Positions 45,267 through 57,166 of a stretch of DNA of 64,000 nucleotides are shown here, piece after piece. Source of the DNA: Inonotus obliquus (Eukaryota > Basidiomycota > Agaricomycetes > Hymenochaetales > Hymenochaetaceae); NCBI GenBank assembly GCA_032164295.1, contig JAJHTX010000003.1:2108001-2172000 (forward strand). Direction: 5' to 3'. A program made the translations under genes and the position numbers. Position 1 is the first letter of the stretch; every line of letters begins with the position of its first letter. The notes beneath the pieces are model-generated. The model was not told where the DNA came from, did no database searches, and worked only from the letters and a program-made list of their open reading frames with translations.

Positions 45267-45458
45267 CGCCTCCCTGGCACTGCTGTTGGCCAAGATACTC
45301 ATTGAAAAGATCAGGATCATTTGGCATCGCGCCAAGTGCTTTCTCGGGTTAGCCACGGAGCTCATTCGATGACTCACGTGGTCGCGAAACTTATGGGCGC
45401 ATCAGCGGTGAAGTCCGCCGAGTGCGAACATATCTTTCGTGCTATTGTACCGACAGCC

Positions 45459-45752
45459 ATGAGTCGGGCTGCTCGAGTCACTCTCACCGCTTCCGCAATC
45501 TTCGCAGTCGGTACGATTGTTGGAGTTCATTATCTGCAACGCACAGAGCGCGAGGTGAGTTACGTTAATTCCGCATTTTGGGGTTCTCTTGACTCGTTCT
45601 CCCTCGGCTAGACGATGTACAAGGGCATACTTCGGGATGATGAACGCCGGAAAGAAAAGATGCGACAGCGAGAAGAGGAACTACAGGAGTCATTAAGAAA
45701 ACGCGAGTTGTACGAGCGCGTACAGCGGGTGAAGAATTCTCCGTCGTCATAG
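45459..45752 (+). CDS. PET117: Pet117, cytochrome c oxidase assembly factor
   Basis: Two exons (45459-45554 and 45612-45752) encode 78 residues. The pattern is that of Pet117: MSRAARVTLTASAIFAVGTI (short mitochondrial targeting/membrane segment), VHYLQRTERE at the exon junction, then MYKGILRDDERRKEKMRQRE and a charged helix ending in VQRVKN. The protein is imported into mitochondria and helps couple haem-A synthesis to complex IV assembly. The upstream in-frame extension is ignored because the conserved protein starts at this Met. Confidence 0.93.
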
Positions 45753-46307
45753 CAGTTACTTATTGTAAGAGCTCATGCACTCAATCCCTCGCCGTTTAAT
45801 TCTCACAAGAGTCCAGTCAGTCACGGTCATTGTCTTGCTCGAAGCATGCGCTCTCAATTGAATTCTTTTATCTCTAGCACAACATTCATTGCTTTCTGGT
45901 CCATCACTGACCCTGTTTCTTCAACACATTGGCGTCGGTGTCGGCCTCCTATAGCACCACACCAAGTATTGTTTGCTCCCAAATATTATGACACACGCAA
46001 GGAAGCGAGAAGATTTTCCGGTTACTGACGCAGGATTTGCATCTTGCAGGAAGAATATTTCCCATGACTTTTCGTTGATTGGTATAAACCACTCTGGAAA
46101 CTTGCTACTCCATGGCTATAGGCTTTGAAGGGAGACATACCTCTGTGTATGGCGTGTATATTCCGAGATCTCAAAGTGAATCGATTTGTCTTGATTATGT
46201 AACGACGAAATCAATGTTGATGACCAAAAAGGAAAATACTTGGTGGAGAGAACGTGATCGAGTCGAGTATTTACACGTCTTGGTGTACTGGCCCGAATTC
46301 ATCCAGC
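45753..46307. other. intergenic, Pig-F promoter
   Basis: A 555-bp gap between two plus-strand genes. Short open frames show no family signal; nothing further is seen. Confidence 0.5.
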
Positions 46308-47408
46308 ATGTCCACTGACAAGGTGCGACCAGCTCCGTTCTTTCCTCTGCTTCACTTCGCATCTCTTCTCGGAGTACATACGACACTTCTTGTCTTTACT
46401 GCTCTGTACTTGCCACGTTCTTCTTTTCTTTTCACACCTATACCTCCACAAGCCTCTTCTAGGGACAAACCGCAACGTCCGTTCTTGCGGCCGCTCACGG
46501 CAGACCCCACTCTTACACTTATCTGGCTATGTCTTGGTACGGCTGCCGTGCAGGGATACTGGGCTTCCCATTTCAAGGCTGAGCTCGACAATGTTAGAAT
46601 ACGATTGTTTGGGGAGGACGAAGAAGCACGAGTAAAGCGAACGATGGATAGCGGAAGACTAAGGTTCGAGGTGAGTTGTTGACCCTTTGGAGTAGGATTA
46701 GCTTACTGAACTGGTGAAAGTCACTGAAAGATGCAACAGCCTCGACTCTTGCTTGCTCGATTTTCATTCATGCTGTGCTAGTACTTTTCGGTGCGCCAGT
46801 GGTTGAGTACGCGAACTTCCTGTTTCTGAGTTCTTCCGGATTGACTCGATAAACGTTAAGACACTTCCTCAAGACATTCCTTCTCGCGACCCTTCTGTCC
46901 TTGCTTATAGTGTATTCAAACGTTTACACGCTGAGGTCACCGTCATTTGCATCCAAAGCACTGGCCCATCGTCTTATGTGGATCCGACTTTTCGCTGAGC
47001 TTTCGTGAGCAAGGGCACTTTCTACTTGCTTCTGGTGCTCATTCATTTGTAGGCCAAGGACAGCTCACGAACGCCTCCTCGTCTATCCGGCCATCGGGGC
47101 TGCGCTCGGTGCGTGGATCGGCGTCTTTCCTATTGCACTGGACTGGGACAGACCTTGGCAGGTAAGTACTTTTCTCCTCATTGTATTCCTTACGACTCCC
47201 AGTGACCCGCTACCATGGTTAGGCATGGCCTCTTACTCCTGCATACGGCGCAATCACGGGTCATTTGATTGCCTCATGGGCCACTTTAACCCACACCGCC
47301 GTTGTAAAACTCGCTGAAGTCGACAAAGAGGCGGAAGCAGAAAGGCTGCGTACTGTACCTACTTCAGCGACTGCCGGCAAGAAAGGTAAGAAAGGTAGCA
47401 AAAGATGA
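46308..47408 (+). CDS. PIGF: Pig-F/Gpi11, GPI-anchor ethanolamine-phosphate transfer subunit
   Basis: Five exons rebuild a multi-pass membrane protein. It starts MSTDKVRPAPFFPLLHFASL and has hydrophobic segments around VHTTLLVFTALYL and LTLIWLCLGTAAVQGYW. The family signatures follow: APVVEHFLKTFLLATLLSLL, TAHERLLVYPAIGAALGAWI with PIALDWDRPWQ, and WPLTPAYGAITGHLIASWA. The C-terminus is Lys-rich (GKKGKKGSKR), a possible ER-retention tail. Pig-F stabilises the Pig-O/Pig-G transferases that add ethanolamine phosphate to GPI precursors in the ER. All junctions close in phase. Confidence 0.92.
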
Positions 47409-47697
47409 AGATGATATGTACCTCTGGCGTATTGCTCTCATCATTATCATGAGACGTTGGCTATCAATAGATTTTGTTGAAGTCATGCACTCTTCAGCCG
47501 ACGATTAGTGTTTTTTGAAAGCAATCGTAAGTGTCAATCTTTAGCGCTGCCCCAGCACATGCTGCTGAGGAGTGCCCGGGGTCTAAAGCCAATCGGGTTG
47601 GTCGATTCTCGGAGCCCCCGGAAAATCTGTGCTATCTATTATTTATTTATTGAACTTTGAGGCTTCTCATCGGGAACATTCTCAGGCTCTTACCACC

Positions 47698-49912
47698 ATG
47701 ATGTTGCTCTCTGCAATCGCATATCTCGCTGCCCTTTTCGGTGCGGTATGTGCTGCCGGCCAGCAAGCAGCGTTCCCTGGCGATGATAATGCCAAGTCTG
47801 AGTTCTTACCTGCGACTGGGAGAGTGTCCAGTCCGTCTGAAGCTTATGTTAATAATTTGCGCCCTATTGTTGAAGTTCCATTTAACTTCACGACGATTAG
47901 TCTTTCAAGCGTTCAGTCTACGGAACAATTCACCACGCTTGTCCATCCTGACTTCCCTGGGCGTCAAGTTCGTATTAAGAAGACTGATTTCTGCGACCCA
48001 ACTGTCAGGTAAGCAATCTCGTGGCAAAATAACGAGCTGGTGCACTAATGGGAGCTATTAATGTGAAGCGTATTCACAGGGTACTTGGACGTTGATCAAG
48101 GCGCGAAGCACTTGTTCTTCTACTTCTTTGAGAGTAGACGAAACCCGGACGAGGGTAGGAGTTATTGGCTCCAAAGTTGTGAATAATATTGACTGACTAA
48201 TAAATGGCAGACGATGTTATAATGTGGATAAACGGAGGTACGACATCAATCCATATCGCATCCTGAGATAAGGCGCTGTACATCTAAATAGGACCTGGAT
48301 GCTCTTCATCATTGGGCTTGCTCATGGAGCTCGGTACGCCTGCACGCCTGTATATATTCAAGAGCGATGCCAAACCTAGAGGATTCCAATAGGACCGTGC
48401 CGAATCGATATGACAAAATCTTCTACAAATGGCACTAACTGGAATCCTTATGGATGGAATAACGAAGCTAACATTTTCTTCCTTGACCAACCGTCAGTTC
48501 TTTCTCTTCATTGTTTTTCACAAGAATAATTGTCATTGAGTCTCCGTTCCAGAGTGGGCGTTGGCTTCTCATATGCCGATTATGGTGAAGCGGTCGAAAC
48601 AACGGAAGACGCCGCAAAGAACGTGCATGCATTCATATCTGTTTTCTTCGAGACCTTTAGCCAGTTCAAGGGACGCCGACTGCACCTTGCCGGAGAATCC
48701 TACGGTGTGAGTAGTACCCCCCTACTAGAGAGGGAGATTGACCAAATACGAAGTTCTTCAGGGCCGATACCTGCCCGTTTTCGCGAGCGAGATTGTTGAC
48801 CAGAACACGATCGCAAAAGCCGAGGGTCGAGACACACTAAACCTCAAAAGTGTGCTCATCGGTAACGGAGTCACCGATATCTCAACGTAAAGCCTGACCT
48901 CATGTAACGTCAGTTGCTTAGTAAAGACTAACATTTCTTTATTCCAGGATTTACACTGGCCGTGTGGAAATAGAATGTGGAACGGCTTCTCTCGAGGAGC
49001 CTTTACAAAGTATTTCGACTTGTGTGCGAATGAAACAAGTGGTATGCCATTCACTGCAGTGATGTTGTTTAGTCCCTACTGATGGGGATATGCTAGTTGC
49101 CGCGCTGTGTCAAGGCCATGAAGGAATCCTGCATCGACGTGTTTGACGATATCAACTGTAATGCTGCGGTCAATTTCTGCGATACTGAGCTTAGCGCACG
49201 GTATGAGGCGACAGGTAAGAGTACCATGTAGCATCACTTTTGGCAATCTCGAGACATATGAATCGGTTTTTTATTAGGGCGAAACCCGTATGATATGTCC
49301 AAGGTCAGCTTTAGGCCTGGACATGTGCTAAAGAGAAGTCTCTCCTAACGTGCATTCGCAGATGTGCGTGGGCGACAGCCTCTGCTACCACGAAAACACC
49401 GTCATTGAAAACTACCTCAACCAACCATCCACTCGTTCCATCCTCGGTGTCAAAGCCCCACAAAATTTTACTTCCTGCTCTTCCACCGTCGGCCAAGCCT
49501 TTCGCTCGCACACCGACAAATTCGCTCACCCAACTCAACAATACGTCGCAGAACTTCTAACTCGTGGTGTACGAGTTTTAATATATGCAGGAACGTATGA
49601 TTGGATATGCAATTGGGTCTCGAATAAGGAGTGGGTTGAGAAGCTAGAGTGGGAGGGGAAGGAGGCGTTTAGTAAAGCTGAGTGGAGAGTTTGGGGATTG
49701 GGTGAGGATGTTGATGAGGAGAACGGTGCAGGGATCACTAAGAGTGCAGGGTTATTGACGTATGCATCTGTGTATGGAGCTGGACATATGGTATGCATTT
49801 CGGAGGATTTCCTCGCGTCATTTGACTGATTTCGATCGTTTAGGTCCCGTTTGACAAGCCTGCAGAATCATTAGCAATGGTTACAAGGTGGATATCAGAG
49901 AAGTCACTTTAA
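47698..49912 (+). CDS. serine carboxypeptidase (family S10)
   Basis: A signal peptide (MMLLSAIAYLAALFGAVCAA) is followed by a propeptide-like stretch and the S10 core spread over about ten exons: SGYLDVDQGAKHLFFYFFES, WINGGPGCSSSLGLLMELG, NIFFLDQPVGVGFSYADYG, the nucleophile in LHLAGESYGGRYLPVFASEI, the acid in YAGTYDWICN and the His in YGAGHMVPFDKPAESLAM. All three catalytic residues and the oxyanion-hole motif are present. The enzyme removes C-terminal residues and acts in the vacuole or outside the cell. No C-terminal membrane anchor is visible. Length is normal for carboxypeptidase-Y-like proteins. Confidence 0.93.
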
Positions 49913-50076
49913 GAGCACTCAGATCTTCGTGTAAATAGGAAAGAGTGAATAGTTGTTAGCTGTTCTCTAGGGATATTATTGCCTGAGATTGTGATCTCAA
50001 ATCCATGTATATTGGAGAGGCGTGAATTGATTATGAGTACAAATCATTTCATGATCACAGAGCATTTTCAGATTCA

Positions 50077-51474
50077 TCATAAAATTCGGACGTATGATGC
50101 TGGGAACAATCCAGTCTTGCCATTCAGCTCTCCGGTCCACCTGAAGAAGGTACCTATTAGCATCGCCTTCGAATTCATACGGTGATTTGTACGAGGACAT
50201 ACCAATCTTCCGAATCTCGAGAGACAATCTTTATGTGCTGGTTCTCGCGTATAAGAAGATCACCGGGCTCCTGCGTATCAGTAGTATGCAACATCAGCAA
50301 AGTCAACCCAAACCACCGCCTAAAAAGATCAGACGTACCCCACTATCATAATCATACAACGCCTCCGCCCATTCACCTCCCTGTTCAGGTTCTGGTTCTG
50401 GAGTCGGCGTACGTGCTCGAACAGGAGGCGGAGGCGGAGCAGGTGGAGAAGAATCAGAAGCAACTCTCCTCGTGGGTGGCGGAGCAAAGCTATGTTTCTT
50501 CTGAAACGCTGGAGGTGGAGGAGGAGCTACAGGTGGAGGACCTCTTAATTTATTTGTCGTGCTGTTCTTTACTGAGAGGAAGCCAGATTTAAGGGATGAG
50601 GTGTCTACGTCTCCGAAGCCCTGTAACACGGGTGAGAGAGAGAGAGAGAGATGATACATTTGTTATGAGAGAGGGAGCAAAGAAAGACGTACACGACCCG
50701 AAAAAAGCCCGCCCGGCGCAGCAGTATTCTTCTTCGGAATAGGCGGTCGACCAGGCGGTGGAGGTGTTGATCCTCCTCTATCCTCTTCATTCCCATATTC
50801 GTATTCCTGAGAAGTCGAAGATGTCCTTCGAGGGAGCGCTGGAGGCGCATTACGCTGTGCATGAGGTGGAGGAGGTGTACCTCGCGCAGGTGGTGAGCCA
50901 CCATTGTCGGAAGTTCGATTTTGCAATGCTAAGGACGCTGCTGCGACTCGTCCTACGGAGTTTGCGATGGCAGGATTAGATGCCTATCATATCACCAATG
51001 ATCATAGAAACAGGCATCAATTTCATTAGCATAACAACAAAATCGATGGCGAAGATTAAAGACAATTGGAGTAAACAGAATATAACATACCGCACTAGCA
51101 AACGGACTATTCTTCACACTATTACTCTGAGCCCCGTGTCTCAACCCCGACGAAATCAAGCTAGCTGTCGCCTGCGGGTTGGAAGCGAGCGTTTTATGTA
51201 CAGCCGATGCAGCAGCTTTCGCATGCGGGTTTGCTGCCAAACTCTCTACTGATGTACCTCCACCACCTAAATTCGAAAGTAACTCCGGACGAGAGGAGAA
51301 GTATCTTCGGGTTTAAATCGATTTGTTTTGATTGAAGTGTAGGTGAGAAGAAGGATATATCAGGGATCATTAGCGGAAGTATTTTCGAAATAAGAGACCT
51401 CTCCCGGGTACATACTCATCCAAGAGATCAAAGAATGCTTGCTTTTCGTGAGACCCGAGATTGGCGAATACCAT
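50077..51474 (-). CDS. proline-rich SH3-domain protein (Csh3/Lsb type)
   Basis: The start was chosen at MVFANLGSHEKQAFFDLLDE, which splices through GTATGT (phase 2) into YFSSRPELLSNLGGGGTSVE and ALA-rich helices. The middle is proline-rich (GGSTPPPPGRPPIPKKN; GPPPVAPPPPPAFQKK). A C-terminal SH3 domain follows: EWAEALYDYDSG, DLLIRENQHIKIVSRDSEDW, WTGELNGKTGLFPASYV. Proteins of this layout bind WASP/Las17 and act at cortical actin and endocytic sites. The (GA)9 microsatellite at 50635-50652 sits in an intron. Confidence 0.85.
50635..50652. repeat. (GA)9 microsatellite in an intron
   Basis: Nine uninterrupted GA units lie in an intron of the SH3 gene, pyrimidine-rich on the coding strand close to a splice junction. 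Confidence 0.85.
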
Positions 51475-51905
51475 AGCTAAGGTCGATTTTACGAGGTCGT
51501 GCGTCCAGTAAATTTTAAATGATGAACGATAATGTGGTGGGTGGGAAGCAAGACAGGCCCAGGAGCGGCGAACCACCGATTAGGCTCACAAGACAAGCGA
51601 TGGCTGCTGGCTAAGACCACGGCACATAAAACACGTTCACAAGCAGCACCAAATATAATCTTAAAGGAACAACATTAACTATAAAAGAAGTAGGCTGATA
51701 CATGAGTTGAGGACATTTGCGAATAATGCAGGGATCCGTTTTGCTACATAGTTAATTACATACAGTAGTTGAGAAATGTGTACCAGGCGCATCGCCAAGA
51801 CACAGACATGCAGGTGCTGGTGCATGGAAGCTATTACTACACGGAACAAGGTGATAGAGAAACGATAATGCATACATAGAGCGAAAGGAAACCTTTACCG
51901 ACCCT
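51475..51905. other. intergenic, SH3-gene promoter / J-protein 3' region
   Basis: A 431-bp gap between two minus-strand genes; no gene is visible. Confidence 0.5.
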
Positions 51906-53392
51906 TTACCACTCGCCCTTCCACCACCGCTTCTTGTGATGCTCATCAGGATAAACAGGCTGAGGGCGATGATCTTGTTGCTGTTGCTGTTGATCATACA
52001 CCTCGTAGTTTTCCCGACTGCGTCGGTGCTTACGTTCGCGATGTCCATGGCGAAGTTCGCGCTCGCGATCCCTGTCTCGCTGGTAATCATAACTATGCTT
52101 CGCGGTCGCTGTATAAAACTCAATATCAGTACCATCAGGCGGGTGATTGTGTATTTGGGTCTCCATGTACTCACGCTCGGCATACGATCCAGGAGCTGGG
52201 CGAGCGTATGTAGGAGAGTAGTCTTGTCTCGCAGGAACCCGATCGTTTGGACGATAAGATGTGTTCAAAGGAGCAGGGGGTCCAGGGTATGGTGGAGGTG
52301 GAGGTAAATTACGTTCGCTGCGGTTACCAGCAGGCTGTTCGACCCCATTGATCAAGTAGCGTTCTCGGCCATCCGGGTACGAGTAAGTGACATGTTCATT
52401 GCCCTATATCGCCAAACGTAAAACTTAAGTGCTGACTCCCGCAAATGAACAGGCTTACACTTGAATCGGTGCGCTTCCACACTGTCTCCGTTACACCATT
52501 AACCGATCTCATCATCTTGCTCTGCGATACCCACTGCGGCTTCCCATCTGTTCCCCGCGTGAGCAAACCATGAGACGTACTCTGGAAGCTCATTGTCCGA
52601 CCATGTGCAGGGCGCCCCTGCTGGTCAAACATGTCATCGGTTGGTGGAAGCATATTGAAGCTAGGGCCCATCATCCTATCAAACAGGGAACCATGACCAA
52701 ACGGAGAGCGTCCAGACGTTCCGGAGGAGTGGAACGGATCTCCGAAGGCTGGGTCCTCAAATTGACGCCGCATATCACCGAATATCTGGTCGAAGAGGGC
52801 AAAGGGATCCGTGAACGAGAAGAAGGGGTCGTTACGCGAGCGGGAGCGGAAGGGAGATGGACCGAATGGTTGAGCAAAGAAGGGATCATCGAACGGGTCT
52901 CTGAGACCACCATGTCTGCGGGAACGCGCGTAAGGTCGATGTCGAGAGTCGGCAAAGTCTGCGTACGGTTCGTCCTGTACTTCCTGAGGAGGGAACTCCC
53001 CATATATATCATATATCTTCAAAGGTATATCAGTACGGCGATATGTCAGGACGCCGCTATATCTCAGTCGGCTGCTTACCCTACGCTTTTCCTTGTCACT
53101 GAGGACTTCGTATGCATGTGTCACCTGTACGATATTCAGACGTCTTCAATAGCAAGACGAGCGAGAGTACATACTTGCTCAAACTGCTCTCTTGCAAGGT
53201 GCATTTCGTTTTCTGAAATTCCTTGAGGCTGTTTGTCAGGGTGCGTTTTGAGTGCTGCTAATCGGTAGGCCCTTCGGACTGTCCAATAGAAGCTTCATCA
53301 GAGAGTGCATAACGAAGATGCAGCCAGCACGCACTTTCGTCGGGAGAGGCATCTTTGTTGACGCCGAGAGTCTCGTAGAGATGTTTCGCCAT
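51906..53392 (-). CDS. class B J-domain co-chaperone (DnaJB6-like)
   Basis: The J domain is assembled from four exons: MAKHLYETLGVNKDASPDE, IRRAYRLAALKTHPDKQPQG with the HPD triad, FEQVTHAYEVLSDKEKRR, and IYDIYGEFPPQE. A region of Phe/Asp/Pro-rich repeats follows (DPFDDPFFAQPFG, DPFFSFTDPFALFDQIFG), as in DnaJB6/B2-like proteins, and then a section with VNGVTETVWKRTDSS. The last exon encodes HVTYSYPDGRERYLINGVEQ and a low-complexity tail with Pro, Arg and six Gln. J proteins stimulate Hsp70 ATPase activity; the G/F-rich type can hold aggregation-prone clients. No zinc finger is present. Confidence 0.9.
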
Positions 53393-53642
53393 TGAAGTGT
53401 GGAGAGCGAAGAAAACAAAGAAAACGACAAAGGAGACTGAGTGTGAGGATGAAGTAATGCGCAAAGTGTGGACGCGGTGTCCCCACTATATGTACCATTC
53501 TATAATCAGTACAATTTAAACTCCGACAGCCGGGCTCTAGAAAATTCGGAACCATAACTCAATCGTGCATGGCTATAACTGGCCATCTCACCCTCATCTC
53601 GCTATAAACTCGTGTCTGCCTTGCTTGTGCCTCCTCATCACC

Positions 53643-55615
53643 ATGCGTTATCAGGAGACAATTATATGCTCATCAGGCGCATCTTCTTCCAACCAAAGAC
53701 TGGGCGCAATTACTGTGCATGACTTTCAGACAGGCTCATTGTTGGCTTCGTTTAAACAAACTTGTTCCGACATCCACTCTACCTCTGTTCTCCAGACTAA
53801 AGATGGACAAGGTGGTTACATCCTTGCTGCCCAGCCGGATAAATCAATATTGAATACGTATTACTTCCAAAAAGTGGGAAAGTGGCTTCGAATATACTTC
53901 CCATGAAAATTTCTCACGCATGATAACATAGGATCAAATTGCATTGAAAATGGTTCTGCCAGAGAAACTCTCCTGCATCGCGGTGGATAAACGAGGAGAC
54001 TATTGTGCGGGAGGTACCGCGCAAGGACGCATCTATCTTTGGGAGGCTAGTTCACTCCCGGTCCGATGCTGGAGGTTTGCACGCTCTAAACACGTTTAAT
54101 AGATCGCTTCTGGCATCCTATTTAGTGTGTGGGATGCCCATTATCGTAAAGTAACCGTCTTGCGTTTCACTCAGGATGGTGCGGCCCTCATTTCCGGGAG
54201 TGATGACTCGGGCGTGTCCGTATGGTCTATTTCAAGGCGAGTTATGAGATGGGATCGTCAAAGCCAATGGCCTCAGGCGGGATTGCCTTGATCTGATATT
54301 AATTCATTTTTCCAGTCTTCTGGCCAATGAATTGCAGCACGAGACACCGACCCCTTACTGGAATCTTTCGGATCACACATTGCCAATCACCGATATTATC
54401 TGTGGTATCGGCTCCTTCCCATCGTGTCGTGTCTTAACGGCGTCAATAGATCACTCCGTAAAGGTAAGTACAAAGAGAAGTCTAGTGCTTGCGTCATTAT
54501 TGCAATCAGGAAGACTAACAGATGACTCATGCATGGCAGTTATGGGACTTGTCGTCACGAACTTTGCTAACGACCTTCCTTTTTCCATCTCCGATCCACT
54601 CTCTTGCGTTTGAAATTGCCGAGCGCACATTTTTCGCCGCATCCTCGGAAGGAGGTGCTCTAGGTACAAGTGGAGTGGTATTTCGAGTTAAACTTTTCCG
54701 AAGATGCGAGACCCAGAATGGCCAGACTGGGATAGAGGCACTGGGTGGAGGCGGCGTTGGCGAAGCCATTCGCCTTGATTCTGACTCTAAGCGCATGATC
54801 TCTGTCGGGTCCGTAGCGTCTCTTCTTTTCATACCGTAACATCCTCAAACGTCATCGCCCTCTGCCTACCTATCTCTGGAATAACCCCAAAATATGTTTA
54901 TACTGATTGTCTCATACAGGCAACCAATCTCAACTCTCGCACTCTCCCTGACGCAGTCAACTCTACTCGTCGGAACCACTACGGGTGAAGTTCACCTGTA
55001 TGATATCGCATCGCATCAGCTATTGCGTACAATTTCTCCGGTCAAGGACAAATCCCAAGGTTTAGCAATCAACCATATCGAATGTATGCTCAAACCGCCG
55101 GATTTGATAGGACATATCAGCCTTGGTCTCAATGTCGGCGGAGTGACGAATGTTAAGGATGTTATGCCGACGAGACCAGTTGCTCCTTTCCAGAGAGTAC
55201 GGGACAGCAAGGCCCGGGACATCCACGAAGTACCGATGATACTGCCTTCGCAAGACGAAGTGAATATCGATACTCTTTCATGGTTGACGAATGTTAGCTG
55301 ACCAAGTTCTATTCTTAGGTGCGTATGGACCCAAGCAACTACTCATCTGAAGAGATTCTACGAGATCAGGTGCTAGTCTTTCGAACCATTCAATCTCAGA
55401 ACGGTTCTAGCACAGGAAGCGGCGAACCTACCTCACACCAGGCACAACAAACACGACTTTCCGAACTCGAGAACGAGGTACAACATTTACGGATGCAACT
55501 CGCAAAAGCCAAGAACGTAAACGATGCGATGTGGGAGGCTGTAGCGCAGCGCATCGTGTCCGAGAAGAAGGGTGCTGGTACCGATTCTGGTCTCTCGGTC
55601 AACGGGACCAGCTAA
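53643..55615 (+). CDS. IPI3: Ipi3/WDR18, Rix1-complex WD40 protein for 60S assembly
   Basis: About seven exons. WD40-like blades are visible: AAQPDKSILNTYYFQK, LSCIAVDKRGDYCAGGTAQG, VWDAHYRKVTVLRFTQDGAA then LISGSDDSGVSVWSI, HTLPITDIICGIGSF, VLTASIDHSVKLWDLSSRTL, ALSLTQSTLLVGTTTGEVHL. The C-terminus is a coiled coil (LSELENEVQHLRMQLAKAKN, then VNDAMWEAV), as in Ipi3/WDR18. The protein works with Rix1 and Ipi1 in the nucleus on pre-60S particles. One junction uses a weak GTCCGA donor (near 54060), so a few residues there are uncertain. Confidence 0.88.
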
Positions 55616-55938
55616 AAGTCAGCTTCGTTCCGCGTCTTACCCCCATTCAATCGTGGATCCAACTGAGAACGTTGGATCGTGCAAGTAACATTCAGCGGCG
55701 AGGACTCGTCTCGAGGAGAGCGGATCGAGTGTTACGAGGAGCTCTCGTAACCCCGATCTTCTAATATACCAGATAGCTGATCTGCACCGAATGGACGGTT
55801 ATCCAGCCGGACTGAAAACACGCGGAAAGCGGCACCTTGTTATAGAATCCACGTGTGTGCACCGTCCAACAGGGGATGCCATACTTGACTCCTATCGAAT
55901 TTGATGCCCGCTGCGTTGCTCAATAAGTCCGAAATGAA

Positions 55939-56389
55939 ATGGCTTCTGGACTTCCAAGCGTTACCTTGAGGTATGTTGAATGGAGCCCATCCGTTCACCT
56001 ATTTGTGCTTGATCCTGTCACATGTGCGATGTGTTTATTGAACTCGGCACAGGCCTTCCGTTCAACATTGTCGCTGCCCTGAATAGACCTTTAATACCAA
56101 CTCGGGACCAGGTTATTTTTGCTTCCAGAATGAAGGATTCGAGCTTCTGCCAATCATGTTGGGTGTACTGGAGCTCCCAGGCCAACTCATTGACCTAATT
56201 CGGACAAAGCTAGTCCACATGATCTGTTCCAATGAACGTAAGTCTGATATATGAAGCAGGGCAACTTGTGAAAGGGATGGATTGCTAGATTGTCACTTCT
56301 CTTCGCAGTTAGCTGTGAGCTCCTTTCTTCAGCATGTTCAAGAAAGGTATTTCACCGGATTAATAGTTCGGATACTTGATCCCAGGTGA
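55939..56389 (+). pseudogene. unrecognised coding-looking segment, possible small gene or relic
   Basis: ATG at 55939 opens MASGLPSVTLRYVEWSPSVH. Further on a strongly coding-like frame reads NTNSGPGYFCFQNEGFELLP to LVHMICSNE. It splices at a perfect GTAAGT (56238) to an acceptor TGCTAG and continues HCHFSSQLAVSSFLQHVQER to LIVRILDPR and a stop at 56387-56389. The first and second parts do not connect under a normal intron. Either an exon join was missed or the gene has decayed. I recognise no family. Confidence 0.35.
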
Positions 56390-57166
56390 CTTTGATGAAA
56401 AGAAAGATAAAGAGTAACTATGAAGGTGTGCAATACTCAAGACCAATCCTACAATCTCTTGCGATGCATGAATGCACTTTGCCTAGGTCGATCAACCGGG
56501 CGAAACCAGGAAACGAGCATCCTTATGAAGGTACTCCGTTCAATGCTATCTTTATTCATAGGGAGCGAATCACCTGTTATCTTTAGTCGGAGGTGGATCA
56601 GATACAAACAAAACGGGAAATATACCCTGCTCGGGAGATGCGCGAAGTATGGCATATAATATACGTCGAGAACTATTGTGCCTACCGTAATAATAATCGG
56701 CTATTTGCTTAGAAACTACAAAAGCCACAAGTGGCCGAGTGGCGGCAGAGGGGGATGATCCACTAGTTACCGATTATGGTGCCACAGGATCAACGCTGAT
56801 TGCATCACTTCTAAATTTCGGATAAAGAACCAAAAACGAGTGATCTGCGCTTGCATTATATACAAACAAAATCCGAAGTGTGAGTGATGATGGACGTGTC
56901 ATAGACTCTTACTTGTACTTCCTCTATTATTTCCGGTTTCTTTTCAAAGTCTTCGTCCGGGGGTGTCGCTTGTTGCTAAAAGGCCTTCATTACGGTTTGC
57001 CGTTGTTAGCCGTCGGCCAGTTAGAGCTGCAGCCACGCGCTTCACCTCGTGTACTTCATCTTTTTACGCGAACGCTTACAAGATTACATGCGAAAACTTG
57101 GCTCCTGTCTCTTTTGTTCCTATACCTTTGTACGCTTGCAAGACTTGAACTGGTTGAGCTGGGAAG
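56390..57166. other. intergenic, Kin28 promoter
   Basis: No further gene is seen. A TGGCCGAGTGG word at about 56734 resembles a tRNA A box, but no B box or cloverleaf follows. Confidence 0.5.

Noticed and set aside
56728..56810. tRNA-Ser/Leu-like start (TGGCCGAGTGG resembling an A box)
   Set aside because: No B box (GGTTCGANTCC) and no closing acceptor stem follow; at best a tRNA relic.
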